A DNA stretch of 64,000 nucleotides from Phoenix dactylifera (taxonomy: Eukaryota; Streptophyta; Magnoliopsida; Arecales; Arecaceae), in contig NC_052397.1 in assembly GCF_009389715.1 (NCBI RefSeq), forward strand, positions 18,114,129-18,178,128, in the 5' to 3' direction. Under the pieces are notes generated by a model. That model was not told the origin of the DNA and searched no databases. It saw only the letters and a program-made list of their open reading frames with translations. Each line of letters begins with the position of its first letter. The stretch's first letter is position 1. A program made the translations under genes and the position numbers. Positions 1-12,542 of the stretch are shown here, one piece after another.

Positions 1-300
1 GACTGCTATAATGGTGGAGGTACTGACAATATAATGGTGGTAACCATGATGCTGGTGGTTATGTGGTAAAGGCCATGGTGGTGGTGACTATATGATGGAG
101 GTAGTACGAGAAGGTTTCGATGATGGCAATGGCGGCAGTAGGATAATAGAGATAATAATAAAGGTAGTAAAAACACTAGCGAGGACAATAGAGATGTTGG
201 CAATAGCAATAATGGCGGTGATGGCCATGGTAAAGATGATCGAGGCAACAATGGTAATGATAGCAGTCGATGGAGATGGTACCTATGATAGTGGTAAAAA
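1..300. repeat. Imperfect GGT/GAT-type trinucleotide-rich simple repeat
   Basis: The stretch is dominated by degenerate triplets such as ggtggt, gatgat, aatggt and ataata. The open frames on both strands are low-complexity products of this composition. I see no gene in it. The left end runs off the window. Confidence 0.7.
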
Positions 301-2305
301 ATATTTTTTTTAAAAAATAGTGAATTTTTATTTTATTGAGGATAGGTACTTTTTGATCTTACTTCTGGACTATATTCAGTGTTTTTTGTAGTGGGCAAAG
401 CGGTTCACATCGAGTTTGAATAAATCTCCTATATCATAAAGCAAGAATTTCTTAATTTATTTTCTATAAAATAATAAAATAATTTTAAAAATCAAAATAA
501 AAAAATAGCATCAAATATATTTTTTATTTTGATTTTCCATTTTTCTTGTTGGTTCATCAAAACATCTTGAGATCACAACATTTGCTCATTCAATTTCTAT
601 AATCATCAATTTGGAGACTACGGCATGTCACGATGATCCGTTGGGTTGAACATGATGCCCAACAACTTTGTACGGTTGGTCAATACATCATCCTTTTGTA
701 AGCCTGTTGCTGCACGTTTCACAGATCACCTTCATGACCCCATCAACTCAAAAAGCTTAACCTATTAGAACTAACTACTAAGGTATAATAATTTTCAAAA
801 TTTCCAACAAACCAGAGGATTTTTTAAAGCTAAAATATTAAGAAGAAAGATTGCTATTGTGAAGGATTAAGACCAGGGACACAGAAAATTGGGAGAGGGA
901 TGGTCCCTGAAAACAGTATTCAAAATTGAATTTCACCTAAATATTCCATGCAACATCATAAATTATCAACTTTTTTTTTAGCAAAGCTACTATAGTAGTA
1001 TTGATAATTTTAAGAACATTGCAGGCATATTTCGTAGGGAAAACTTCATTTCCATTCCAATTTGAAAAAAAAATAAAAATGCTCCAATCCTCCAAAATCA
1101 GATTCCTACTCTTCTTTAGTATTTAAATCTCGGTTACGTGACAAGATATCGCTGCCTTTTGATTCTTATTTTAGTCCATTTCAATTTCGATTCCAGTCGC
1201 GAACCAAATGGAACTTACGCTTCTAATTGGCTATAGTAAAGTACACTACACGGAATTTGATTCAAGAAATGATTTAAGCTCATGATGTTTTCCAAATTAT
1301 GTGTTTGTAAGGCAATGAGTCATTGTCCATGAGATAATTATAAGTTCGAGCCCCCACTCATCAATTCTTCTCATCAAATTGCCGCGGGAATCCAATTCTC
1401 TGATCTCCCAAAATACTCATAGCGGATGAGAAGCCTCATCGGCGCCCGTTCGGTGTATTGCTGCATTGGTATGACGACAAGACGCATTGAAGCCTACGTG
1501 TTTGAACCCGAAGACCAAAAAAAGCCCGTATGTGCTGCCGGTCGGCAAGGGGCACCGCGATATAAATATCCCGTATGGATCAAAACGAAAAGGCCTGGAA
1601 ACACCGAACTGGGCTCTATAGCTTGCTATACTTAGATAAAATTTAATCGTCCACGAGTTCTGCCATGCAATACGATCGTCAATAAAATAAATTATATTAA
1701 ATAAAAAATTTAATAGTTAAATTTTTATTGTATATAAAATAATAAAATTTAATTGTAATCTAATAAAAATTTCCATTGTTAATATCAGGTTTGCTAATGG
1801 TGATGCCCATAGGATGAACGGAGAAACGGTACAAATAGAGACCTTCCATCATTAATATTAACCCCGTGCAGTATATTTTTTTTTCAACTACTTTAAAATT
1901 CTAATATGGAAATATAACATACTAAGCAATAAATTATAATAACGGTCGAGTATATTTATAATTTCTGTTTACTCTCCTAAAGGCTATCTTCTTATGCGGA
2001 ATTTATATGTGATGTTTTGATCCATGTAAGATGCAACACTGTGTAAACCCTCTCCTCTCCCCCCTTCCCAAAATAAAGTTTTTAGAAGGTTTTTTTTTTT
2101 AAACAAAAAAACATATATCCTGTAATCAAGCAAACAATCTCTGTTTTTCTTTTTTTTGACAGATTTAGCAAGCAAATTAAGGAGGTAAATTAAGCTGGTC
2201 AATATGAGCTGATGCAGCATAACCTAAAATTAGTCCAGGGCGATTTTTGCTCAGGACTTTTTAAAGTGTTCGCATGAAATTTATTAAAAAATTACTCAGC
2301 GAAAC
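301..2305. other. Intergenic, no gene recognised
   Basis: AT-rich sequence with short A and T runs. A 69-codon open frame at 1426-1635 has no recognisable domain. At about 1350-1366 there is a B-box-like ttcgagccccc that might mark an old tRNA-derived SINE, but no clear A box or target duplication accompanies it. Nothing else stands out. Confidence 0.6.
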
Positions 2306-2758
2306 CCAACACACGGGGCCATCAAGGTGGTAATCTAGTGGTACTGGGCGGAATTTCTATCATTATGGTCCCAAGTTCGAGTCGCTGCGGCATTGATTAA
2401 AATGTGGCTTCGGCTACTGCTTAGATACGAGAAATAGAAATGCTTATTAAACCTCTAGTAGCCGGAGTGGTGCCAGATGTGACGTATTCATACGTGGGAC
2501 TCGAGCCAGAGCCTAGAGGGGTAGCTGGACCGAGCCCACGGATGGAGAGGGTATGAGTAAAACCAGTCGAGGTGCCCAACACACGGTCATTTCTGCCTGC
2601 ATTGAACATTTTTCTAGTGGGACGGGGGCCCAGTGGAAGCTGCTACAAGGGGGTGGGCTTGTCCCTTCCTCTCCCCTTCTCATTTTGCCTAAGCAAAAAA
2701 AAAGAAGAAAAAAAAAAAAGAAAAAAAAGAAGAAGAAGAAAAAAGACCAACACACGGG
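2306..2758 (+). mobile_element. SINE-like retroposon with 12-bp target-site duplication and A-rich tail
   Basis: The insert (2318-2746) is flanked by identical 12-mers CCAACACACGGG at 2306-2317 and 2747-2758. The 5' part carries an A-box-like stretch (2327-2348, ggtggtaatctagtggtact) and about 45 bp later a B-box-like aagttcgagtc (2373-2383), the spacing expected of a tRNA-derived Pol III promoter. The 3' end is a long A/GA-rich tail (about 2694-2746). A third copy of the flank motif (cccaacacacgg) lies inside at 2575-2586, so two successive insertions or a composite element are possible. No coding capacity is expected; the open frames through the A-rich tail are spurious. Confidence 0.7.
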
Positions 2759-4380
2759 CACTACGAAGCCACGATTCTGCGATTCCCAAACAACTTCTAC
2801 ACGGATAACGAAACATTGTGTATTAAACCCGCTAAATTTGTCCAAGAACATGGTCTGTATTCCAATCAATTTTAAATTAATTAGCCTCTGTATTCTAGCC
2901 CACGGAAGTAACGGGAACAATTGGAAGGAGGACTAAAAAAAGACTTGGTAGTGGAGCACTTAGTATCGCATAGCCTCTGTGTAGCTTTCTGTTTATTTGA
3001 CCTTGTAGGCCTCATTCATACATGTAGGATGTGAGCCACTGTTGTAAAAAAAAAAGAGAGAGAGATTTTTCTCCTAAAAGGATGGGATTGGAGGAATAAG
3101 AAGTTTTTTTTTCTCATCCTATTCAATAAGGAATTGTTCCAATATCCATCTTGCCATTTCAAGATTATTTTTTTATTATCTTGTTTTTTTTTCTCTAAAA
3201 AGCTTCTAGGACTAGAAATTGAAAATACCTCCTGGACTTGCAAATTTTTACATATGTGCGGAATTTCAAATTAAAGATGAAAATTGGTGGTGGATTTTAC
3301 AAGTTTGAAAACTTGGTATAAAGTTAGGACCTAATCCCACAAGTGGCTCCACTTAGAAAAATATCAATTACGCCTCAATCGGCAAAACGACGCATCTCGA
3401 GTTACTTCATTTGTCCTGTTCCTTATAGTTGGTTTTCTTTCTTTATTGGCATGGTGATGTGATACTGTTTATAAATATATTATTTAAGCTATTTTTTTTA
3501 TCTGAGTACGAAGCAAAGAGTAAATATGAGCGTGTTTCATTATTGAGGCCATATATTTTGTTGTCTTTGGATGGCATGAAATTTTGTCCGTCATGTTGTT
3601 TTTTATGTTTTGTAGTGCTTATTTTTGTGGAGCCTTATAAACATTCAAAAAAAAAGTTATGATGGTAAAAGAATGCAAGTCCATTGTAAATAAACAATTA
3701 AAGAACATGACTCAGTAAAAATTATCGAACATTAATTGCTTTGTGAAGGAAAAGATCAACGTTCACAATTGTTGACTGATGCTAATGATTTTCTTTGTAA
3801 TTACAACGCGTGTTAACATCCAGTCAAAAAGTTGATGATGTCAATACCATGTTTAAAAGATACGTTGTAATGTTTTGTTTATTTACATTAGTTTGGTGAC
3901 AAGAAATAAAAAATATCTTAGATAAGTTTGATATAAAATTTAAAATATTTAATTTTAAATAAATATATCTTCAATATCAGTTGACTATGGATCCACCAAC
4001 TAAAGGAAATATCAACTTTTTTTTGTGTAACAGCGCATGGCTCTTTGATATAGCTGTATTTAAGAAACATATCACATGATACGGACAGTTGCATTGGACA
4101 AACTATTAATCAAATAGATCACTGTAAGTCTTAGAAAGTAAGCAAATCTATATGGGACCACTAGAAGAACTCTAGGTGGCGTGGCCGTGGGTAAAATCCA
4201 AACAAGTGCATGTTATTGTATTAATCTTGCTTGCAGTTTCGGTTTTGAAATTGTTAAAAAAAAGTATTGAAATTTCTAATTTTTATTTTTCAACAAAAGT
4301 GGGGAAAAAAAAAGGCGACCGGAGCCCTCCTCACACACTCTCTCCCCTTCCCCTTCCCTCTGAATAGACTAAAACTTTCT
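2759..4380. other. Intergenic, upstream region of the metallopeptidase gene
   Basis: AT-rich, with poly-A and poly-T runs and no recognisable coding. From about 4325 the sequence becomes pyrimidine-rich (ctctctcccc and ctctctctctctccc tracts at 4338-4442), which fits a plant promoter Y-patch and 5' leader just before the start codon at 4521. I see no convincing TATA box. Confidence 0.5.
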
Positions 4381-4520
4381 TTTTAAGGCCGCTAGATTTT
4401 CTCCACGCAATTCCTTTCTTTCCTCTCTCTCTCTCCCTTCTCTTCATCTCCTCAGCTCCGCAAAATCTCCGACCTCGGCCTTTCGCCGCCGGAGCTTCGC
4501 GGATTGAATCCCAGCGCCGA

Positions 4521-7500
4521 ATGGGACTCCGATCCGCTCTCAAGGTGGGAATTTGACGCGATCTCCGATGGGATCGCGCCGCATGGAGGCCTAGGGTGGA
4601 GGCAGCGGCGGAGGAGCTCCTTGCCGAGAAGATGAAGAGAGGGCGGCGGCTTTACTCGGAGCAGCGGATCGCGGTGGAGTTCCTGGTGGTTTGATGGAAG
4701 TGGTTCTGAGGTCCTCTGAGTCGATTTATGGAGGTGAAGCCCTCGCGTCCCTGTGGGGTGTGGTCGGGGGCAGCATTTCCGGTGCTGGCTCGCAGTTCGG
4801 TGGTCGCGATCGAGGTAAGGCCGCTCTGATCCGTTGCCTTAGAGCGGATGGATGCCATTTCGAGTTTTTTTTTTTTTTGAATTTTATCGGGGCGCCGATA
4901 TTATTGGTGAGAGGAATTTGGATAAAAGTGGGGAAATTGGAGAGACTTGTTGGCGGTCTAGGGCGTTTGCGTGTTTGATAACTACTCTAATGGTTTATGC
5001 AGATTTGGTGATAGGGACGGCGGAATTAGGGCCTCTGTGGTTTAGGGTTTACTGTTTTGCTCCGGTTTTGTTCGAAAAGTTTGAACTTTGATGCCGTTTC
5101 TTTTCAGTTGCTGGTGGTGGAATTGTTACGAGGGTTCGTCTTTCGTTGTTTTCTGCAGTTTTTGAACTCTTCAAGACGTTTCTCATTTCGTTTGGGTATG
5201 ATTAAAAGCCTTTGAGTTCTGGGTTGATCTTTCCCCTTCTTTTTTCCTGTTTATCAGTTGTCTTTTGTGTACAAATAGACAGCTTTTATTTTATTTTTTT
5301 TGTTCTCACACTTATGCCTCATGTCCGGAGGAGAGATCCCGGCCAACTTTTGATTGATGATGCTATATGGTCGATCCAGTTTGATAAAAAGAGATATCAG
5401 TTATTTTTGTTTAGCTCTTTCACAGGATTATTTCTGTTTCCACCTTGTGTAGAATTCTATTTCCAGGCTTTACCTTCAGGGCTATTATATCATATAAAAT
5501 TAATCAAATCTTGACACGTGCTTCCTTCTTTTATGCTTTAGGTTGCATTGCTTCTGATATGGGTTGGAGGGACTCACGCCAAATCTGAAGACAATAAGCC
5601 ATTGCATTGGCATGGTCCTGAAGTAGGGGACAAAGATGTTTATCTCACACACTCATGCATCCATGATCAAATACTCCATGAGAGGCGGCGTCCTGGTCGC
5701 AAGGAGTACTCTGTCACTCCTCAGGTTTATGAGGAATCCAGTTTAACGAGACACCAACATCGAAGAGGAAGATCTTTGCTTGGACTGTCATCATCATCTT
5801 TGCTGGAAAAAGATGTGAGGCAGCCCATCAGGATTTATCTAAATTATGATGCTGTTGGACACTCTCCTGATAGAGATTGCCGAAATGTTGGAGACATTGT
5901 GAAGGTGTGCTTATAGTAATGTTATAAACTGCACACTTAAGGCATCACACCGTTTTTATATGGTAATATCCGATGGTTATGTCTCAGCTTGGTGAGCCTC
6001 CTGCAGCATCAGTTCCTGGGACCCCTGTGTGCAATGCTCATGGAGATCCACCAGTTTTCGGGGACTGCTGGTATAACTGTACCCTGGAAGACATAACTGG
6101 GGAGGATAAAAGACAACGCCTTCGCAAGGTATCATTTCTACCCTTCTACTGCTTCTGGCTATGTTGTCGTTATTTTCATAAGATTGTTCCCTGTTTGTAC
6201 TTGTGTATAATCTGTAGGATTTCATATATATATGGAAATATTTAAGTGCTTAATGTTGAAAGTAGAAGCTGTGTATCTCGAAATGTGCATGGTGCTCCTC
6301 ATCCAAGCTTCTAAAATTGTTTGAGAAACAGACATGAGTTCTACCATAGTTTTAAAAATGTTGTGTTGGAATATAAGTATATACTTTATAGAAATGCTTC
6401 ATCTCCCACAAACCTCCCTGAAATGGGTGCAACAAATGGTTTTCTGCAAACCACCAAAGGAAAAATTGGCACTTTGCCCCAAATTAACTGTTCCACCAAG
6501 AACTGGGTTTACCCTCTTTTTGAAAAGGTGCTGGGTCATGCGATATATACCTAACTCTTATGTGGGAGGCTCGAATGACTCTAAATTTAAGATTTAACAC
6601 CTCAAAATGATATTGAGCAGGCATTAGGGCAAACAGCTGAGTGGTTCAAAAGAGCTTTAGCTGTTGAGCCTGTCAAGGGGAACTTGCGGTTAAGTGGATA
6701 TTCTGCTTGTGGTCAAGATGGTGGGGTGCAGCTTCCTCATGAATACGTTGAAGGTACCTCTGCTACATGTACTGTTTGCTGGTTTAGTTTCTATTAAAAT
6801 GCATTTTGGTGTCTAGTTCCTTTTCTTCCTGTTTGACATTATGAAAGAAGATTCTCTTTTATGCAGATGGTGTTGCTGATGCTGACCTTGTTCTCTTAGT
6901 AACCACTAGACCTACAACTGGTAACACTCTTGCATGGGCAGTGGCATGCGAGCGTGATCAATGGGGTCGTGCAATTGCAGGTGTTTTATGAGTCAGAATA
7001 TGTTCCAAATAGACTTTGGTTACTATTAGTACCATGTAGTACATTTTCCTCTTTGAAGTAATTATGATCTTGCATTGTTTATAGGGCATGTGAATGTTGC
7101 TCCTCGTCATTTGACAGCAGAAGCTGAAAATTTACTTTCAGCTACTCTGATACATGAGGTTGGTAATATACACATACATACATACATACATTCACATGTG
7201 TGTGTGTATTGATCCATGAAGTGTAGTGGGATGTTGGCAGTAACTACTCATCAGATGACAAATTTTTCGTTGCAGGTCATGCATGTTTTAGGTTTTGATC
7301 CTCATGCCTTCGCACATTTTCGTGATGAAGGAAAAAGAAGGCGTAGTCAGGTAGTCGCCTCGTAGCTCGTCGTTGTTTTCTTTCCAGAATTCTGTATTTG
7401 TTTTAACTAAACTGGATGAGAATAAGGGCCACATATCATGACTTTCAACTTTTTATCGATGTGCACTGCTCAGGTCACTGTGCAGGCTATGGATGAAAAG

Positions 7501-10500
7501 CTCGGACGGATGGTTACTCGTGTGGTTCTTCCCCATGTTGTCATGTATTCTAGACATCATTATGGAGTAAGTAGTTGAAATTGGAACAAAACAGGAAACG
7601 TTATTATTAATCCACGGGTTAACACACACACACAGTAGTTTCCTGAAGACTGAGAAGCATTTGTGCTGTCATGTGAACTCGATTATTGTGCTTTTATGCC
7701 AGGCATATTCTGAAAATTTTACTGGCTTAGAGTTGGAAGATGGAGGGGGGCGGGGAACTTCAGGTACTTACTTTTATGCAGGAAATGCTGGACTAGTGAA
7801 TTCACCATGTAATAGTGGTTTCCATTTGATACTTCTTCACTATCATTAATTAATATCGTGTGCTTTGTGGGAAGGTTCACATTGGGAGAAGAGACTTTTA
7901 ATGAATGAGATCATGACTGGGTCTGTTGATACAAGATCGGTCGTTTCAAAGATGACTTTGGCTTTATTAGAGGATAGTGGATGGTACCAGGCTAACTATA
8001 GCATGGCAGACCGCCTTGATTGGGGTCGAAATCAGGGGACAGAATTTGTTACCTCGCCTTGCAATCTTTGGAAGGGGGCATACCATTGCAACACCTCCCA
8101 ATTGTCGGGCTGTACATATAACAGGGAGGCAGAAGGGTACTGTCCTATTGTAAGCTATAGTGGGGACCTGCCGCAATGGGCTCGATATTTTCCCCAGGCG
8201 AACAAAGGTGATTTCTCTTTCTATTTGCAATCTTGCTTTAAAACACTGAACATTGAAATATGCTTTATTTGATGATGACATTATATTTTGATATAGTTGA
8301 ATGGCTCCGTTACTTTTATTTACATTAATACAGTGATATAGATTTCCTCTCACCAATCTTCGTTTTAAATTTAATAATTCTTGGTCTGCTATATTTGATG
8401 ATAATATTTAATTTAAATATATGAAGTCTGATATCTTTCTTTTGCATAGTTACAATAGATACAGATTTAAATTGACATGGACAATTAATTTTGTTTTAAA
8501 CTTATATTGGAAGTAGTACTTCGTATCTTGGAGAAGGAAATTTACCTATTCCTGGACTATACATGTTTAACCAGGTTATTTTTACGATTCCTTAGTGGAA
8601 CTTATTGATTTTCTGGCCTTAGAAAATATAGTAAGGTAGCAGCTGTTTTGCCCATCAAATTATCTCTCCTAATAATCGATCCTTATTTCTTATAGAAAAT
8701 GTTCACCATAAGCCGTCTAAAATTTATTTTCTTTTAGTTGAAACATAGGTCATCTAAACATTGCTAATAGACATGTAACTTCTTGGCTTTTACGATAGCA
8801 GGATAAAACCTTTGTATTTCATTCAATGTATAGTTCCAAGTTAATAAACAGTTCTTTTGGTTGAAGCAGGCGGACAATCATCATTGGCTGACTACTGCAC
8901 CTATTTTGTTGCTTATTCTGATGGTTCATGCACTGATGTAAATAGCGCACGGGCACCTGACAGAATGTTGGGTGAAGTGCGAGGAAGTAATTCAAGGTGA
9001 GATAAGTAGGACATTTCTGTTAATAGTGAAAACCTTCTTAATCTCTATATTTCTAACCATTTTCTTTATATAGGTGTATGGCTTCATCATTGGTGCGTAC
9101 TGGATTTGTTAGAGGATCTATGACCCAAGGGAATGGCTGTTATCAGCATCAGTGCACAAACAACACTTTGGAGGTAGATATGTTACTTCTATTTCCTTCT
9201 GTGCCAGGAACAATAGATTCTGATTTGCTGCATTGCAAATGCTGGTTCTTCTATTTAGCTCCTGTGAGTGGCTGTTGATGTAATTACGGAAACTAAGATT
9301 GAGATTAATAATGTGTTATTTGGGTTTCCATTAGTAAGTATTTGGAAGAAATTTTAGCACCTATGTTCAAAACCTTTGTTGATGAAACCAGCCAGATTTC
9401 ATCCGAAATAGTCCTAAATGGATTAGGACATTTATCTATCCATGTTGGCTCTATAGGCCAAAAGTTGCTTGAAGTCGACCTTTAAGAAAATACTTTCTTG
9501 TTTACTGCTGCTTATGGTTATAAAGGGGTCGTTATTGACACAGTTATTTCTTTTATACTTATGTGGCAATGGGTCTTTCTCATGCATTTTTCTCTGTCTA
9601 ATTAACTTTGTTTGAACCGATTGCTGGACATTATCAAATTCTCACTTGTGTTCCACCTAAAATGGGCGGTGATTCTTTTGCCCGCTTATGCCTGGTCGAG
9701 GCCAGTCTTATTATTAGGTCAATTTATATGCTTTATGACTATGCCTTGAAATTGACAGTGCTGTAATTAGCCCATGCATGCACTGCATAGCCAGATCATA
9801 CATTTTTTCTCCGAGGTCTTAATCTGGTCCATGATAGATTTGATGCCTTTGTTGTTTAGGTTGCTGTTGATGGGATCTGGAAAGCATGTCCTGAAGCAGG
9901 TGGTCCTATTCAATTTCCTGGCTTCAATGGTTGGTATTTTTAAATGGTTTTTGTGATTAAAAAAGGGAATCGATTTTCTCTCCTGCTGATGGATTCTGTT
10001 GTGTTCTTGATGCAGGTGAGCTGATCTGTCCAGCATATCATGAATTATGCAGGACTGTGCCTGTCAGTATGAATGGCCAATGCCCTAGCTCATGTAGTTT
10101 TAACGGTGATTGTATTGATGGGAAGTGCCACTGCTTTCTTGGGTTTCATGGCCATGATTGTAGCAAGCGTAAGTTTATAACTTTTTTTTTTTTTAGAGGA
10201 TCACTTCCTAAATTTTCTTTCTTTAGTTCCTAAATTAACGAATTGAAGCATAATTTATTCCATATTTTCTTTCTTTAGTTCCTAAATTAACGAATTGAAG
10301 CATAATTTATTCCATATTTTATTTGGGAATGTTTTAATAACATTTAATCCTGCAAAATGCTCAACAAAGGAGTTGCAAATAGAGGATCATAGAGTTCTAT
10401 GTCTCTACTGTCATAGGTGACATTGTCTAATGTATTGCCAGCATCATATGCGTGGTATCCTTTTTTTTATAAACATAGACATGGGTTATCCTATTGGATG

Positions 10501-12542
10501 CTTTGTGGATGAACATGCAATTTTTGAATTACCATAGTTATCTCTGCAAGCTTATGCAGTTGCAGTTTCTCTTTACTAGCTTCTATGTGAAAATGTTATC
10601 TTGTCTTTGAAACATGATTGGACATTTCTTCATGACTTTAAGAGGATTTTTTCAAACTTTGGTAGATATTTTTTTTTGTGATAGTGACAATGGTGTCCTC
10701 TCCCATTGCCCTCATCCCCCTTCTTTTTTTTTGCCTTTTCATGTTAGTTATGATTCATGAACTATGTTTTGGTTACTATAATATTTACCTATAAGCTATT
10801 TTTTTCTTCTTTTGCAGGATCCTGCCCTAGCAATTGTAGTGGACATGGCACATGCCTCCCTAAAGGGATCTGTGAATGTGAAGGTGGTCGTACTGGCATT
10901 GACTGCTCTACAGGTATATTATTTGCATTCTGTTGACTAAGTGTATGGATGACCCCATGAAGCTCTTTCCTGTCTCACCTTTTATGATAAAGCATGGTGT
11001 TCTGCTAAGAAAACCAAAAGAATGGATAATTAAACCATCTTCCTTATTACGCAGCCATTTGTGATGAGCAGTGCAGTTTGCATGGTGGAGTTTGCGATGA
11101 TGGTGTGTGCGAGTTCCGGTGTTCTGATTATGCAGGTTACACTTGCCAGAACAGCTCGACATTGCTGCCTAGCCTCTCAATATGTGGTGATGTGCTAGCT
11201 GGGGATGCAGTTGGTCAGCACTGTGCCCCTAGTGAACCCAGCATACTACAGCAGCTCGAAGCAGCTGTGGTCATGCCTAACTACAATCGTTTGATGCCGG
11301 GTGCACGTTGGTCTCTTAGTGGACTCTTTTCTAAAAGTAGTTACTGTGAGGCAGCTGCGAAGCAGTTGGCTTGCTGGGTATGTATTCTTTTCCTCACCCT
11401 TTTTGTTTTCTGAAATATCCTTCCAGTTTGTGTCATTTCTGCGTTGAACTTGTCAGTAGATGGTAGCAGGGTTAGAAACATCTTGAAACCATTATCAGTA
11501 TCGATAGTTCCAGTCTTTCATGATTCTTCTGATTTTTCTTTTGTTTAATAGCAATCATTATCATCACAACAAAGACATACCCATTAAGATGGGCTAGACA
11601 ATAGAGCACAACATCAAGCAAGAAAATTTCAGATCCGAAATTCATAGGAGAGGATTCTTAATCTTTTAATACCTCTCACTGGCTACAGAAACATTTTGAA
11701 ACAAAATATCAACGCGAACATGCTCGAGAAATACAAAATGATTTTCTGAGAATTTTCTTGGTTAGAATTCACATTGTTTATGTTTTAATTGATCAATCTG
11801 TTTTTGTAAGTCATTTTTTGTTTGCTTATGAGAATGTTGTTTGCTTGGTTCTCTTTGAGTTGTACGAAAAGGAAATATGAACATATGAATGTCTAGATAC
11901 TGATCCAAATTGATTTAACTAACTCTTGGAATCGTATTTTGAATATTTTGATCGATATGCTTAATTGGAGCATCTTGATAGATGTATTCCTTTAATTATA
12001 AAATGTAACAATTTTTTAAAAAATCAGGTTTTCCTTATTAATACTGCTGACCACTGTAGCCTGTCTTCCACTACTTTGGGCAAAGAGAAGTAGTAGTCAT
12101 CACCACGTTACACTCAGTCTCATGCGATGGTCTGCCTAAAGATAACCAATATCATGATATGATCACTTGAGCTTTAAAAATTTTGAAGCCATCTCCAAGG
12201 GGTGGGATCTCTTGCTTGTTACTGGCATTGCTCACAGATAAATGCAGTTTATGCTAATCATCTTACATCGTGTTTCAGATCTCGATCCAGCAGTGCGACA
12301 AGGATGGGGATAACAGGCTTCGAGTGTGCCACTCTGCATGTGCTTCATATAATAGAGCATGCGCAGCGTCCCTTGATTGCTCGGACCAGACCTTGTTCAG
12401 CAGCGAGGAGGAAGTGAAGGGGCAGTGCACAGGCTATGGCGATGGAATGCTGGGACACGAAAGGCCAAGCAAGGAACCACTTGGGTGGTTAAGAGGCTTA
12501 AGAATCTCCGCTCGCAGTAGCTGGGGTAGCAGCCGAAGCTGA
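4521..12542 (+). CDS. Leishmanolysin-like zinc metallopeptidase (family M8), 17 exons, 847 aa
   Basis: Coding exons: 4521-4544, 5542-5904, 5988-6128, 6621-6753, 6867-6980, 7085-7158, 7276-7350, 7474-7566, 7703-7763, 7875-8207, 8870-8996, 9074-9173, 9860-9929, 10016-10168, 10818-10913, 11055-11377, 12279-12542. All junctions are GT-AG and phases close to 2544 nt. The first 24-nt exon gives MGLRSALK, which joins VALLLIWVGGTHA to make a signal peptide; this decided the start. The zinc site is HEVMH (residues 282-286), the third ligand His lies in GSHW (H362), followed by the Met-turn NEIMTG (370-375). Residues ~592-690 are cysteine-rich EGF-like repeats, as in plant and animal leishmanolysin-like proteins. 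Catalytic residues are intact, so an active secreted or endomembrane endopeptidase is likely. Substrates are unknown. No C-terminal membrane segment or GPI signal is evident. Confidence 0.95.
10213..10316. repeat. 52-bp tandem duplication (two copies) in intron 14 of the metallopeptidase gene
   Basis: The block starting ttttctttctttagttccta at 10213 recurs at 10265 with essentially no differences. Because both copies contain ttctttag, the duplication also duplicates a potential 3' splice site inside the intron. Confidence 0.9.

Noticed and set aside
1300-1400. Possible third SINE from a B-box-like ttcgagccccc
   Set aside because: No convincing A box, tail or target duplication could be found.
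1426-1635. 69-codon frame with fairly ordinary composition
   Set aside because: No domain, no splice partners found, no supporting context; could be a relic but cannot be supported.
2513-2936. Open frames with long Lys or Phe runs
   Set aside because: They read the A-rich tail of the SINE-like element.
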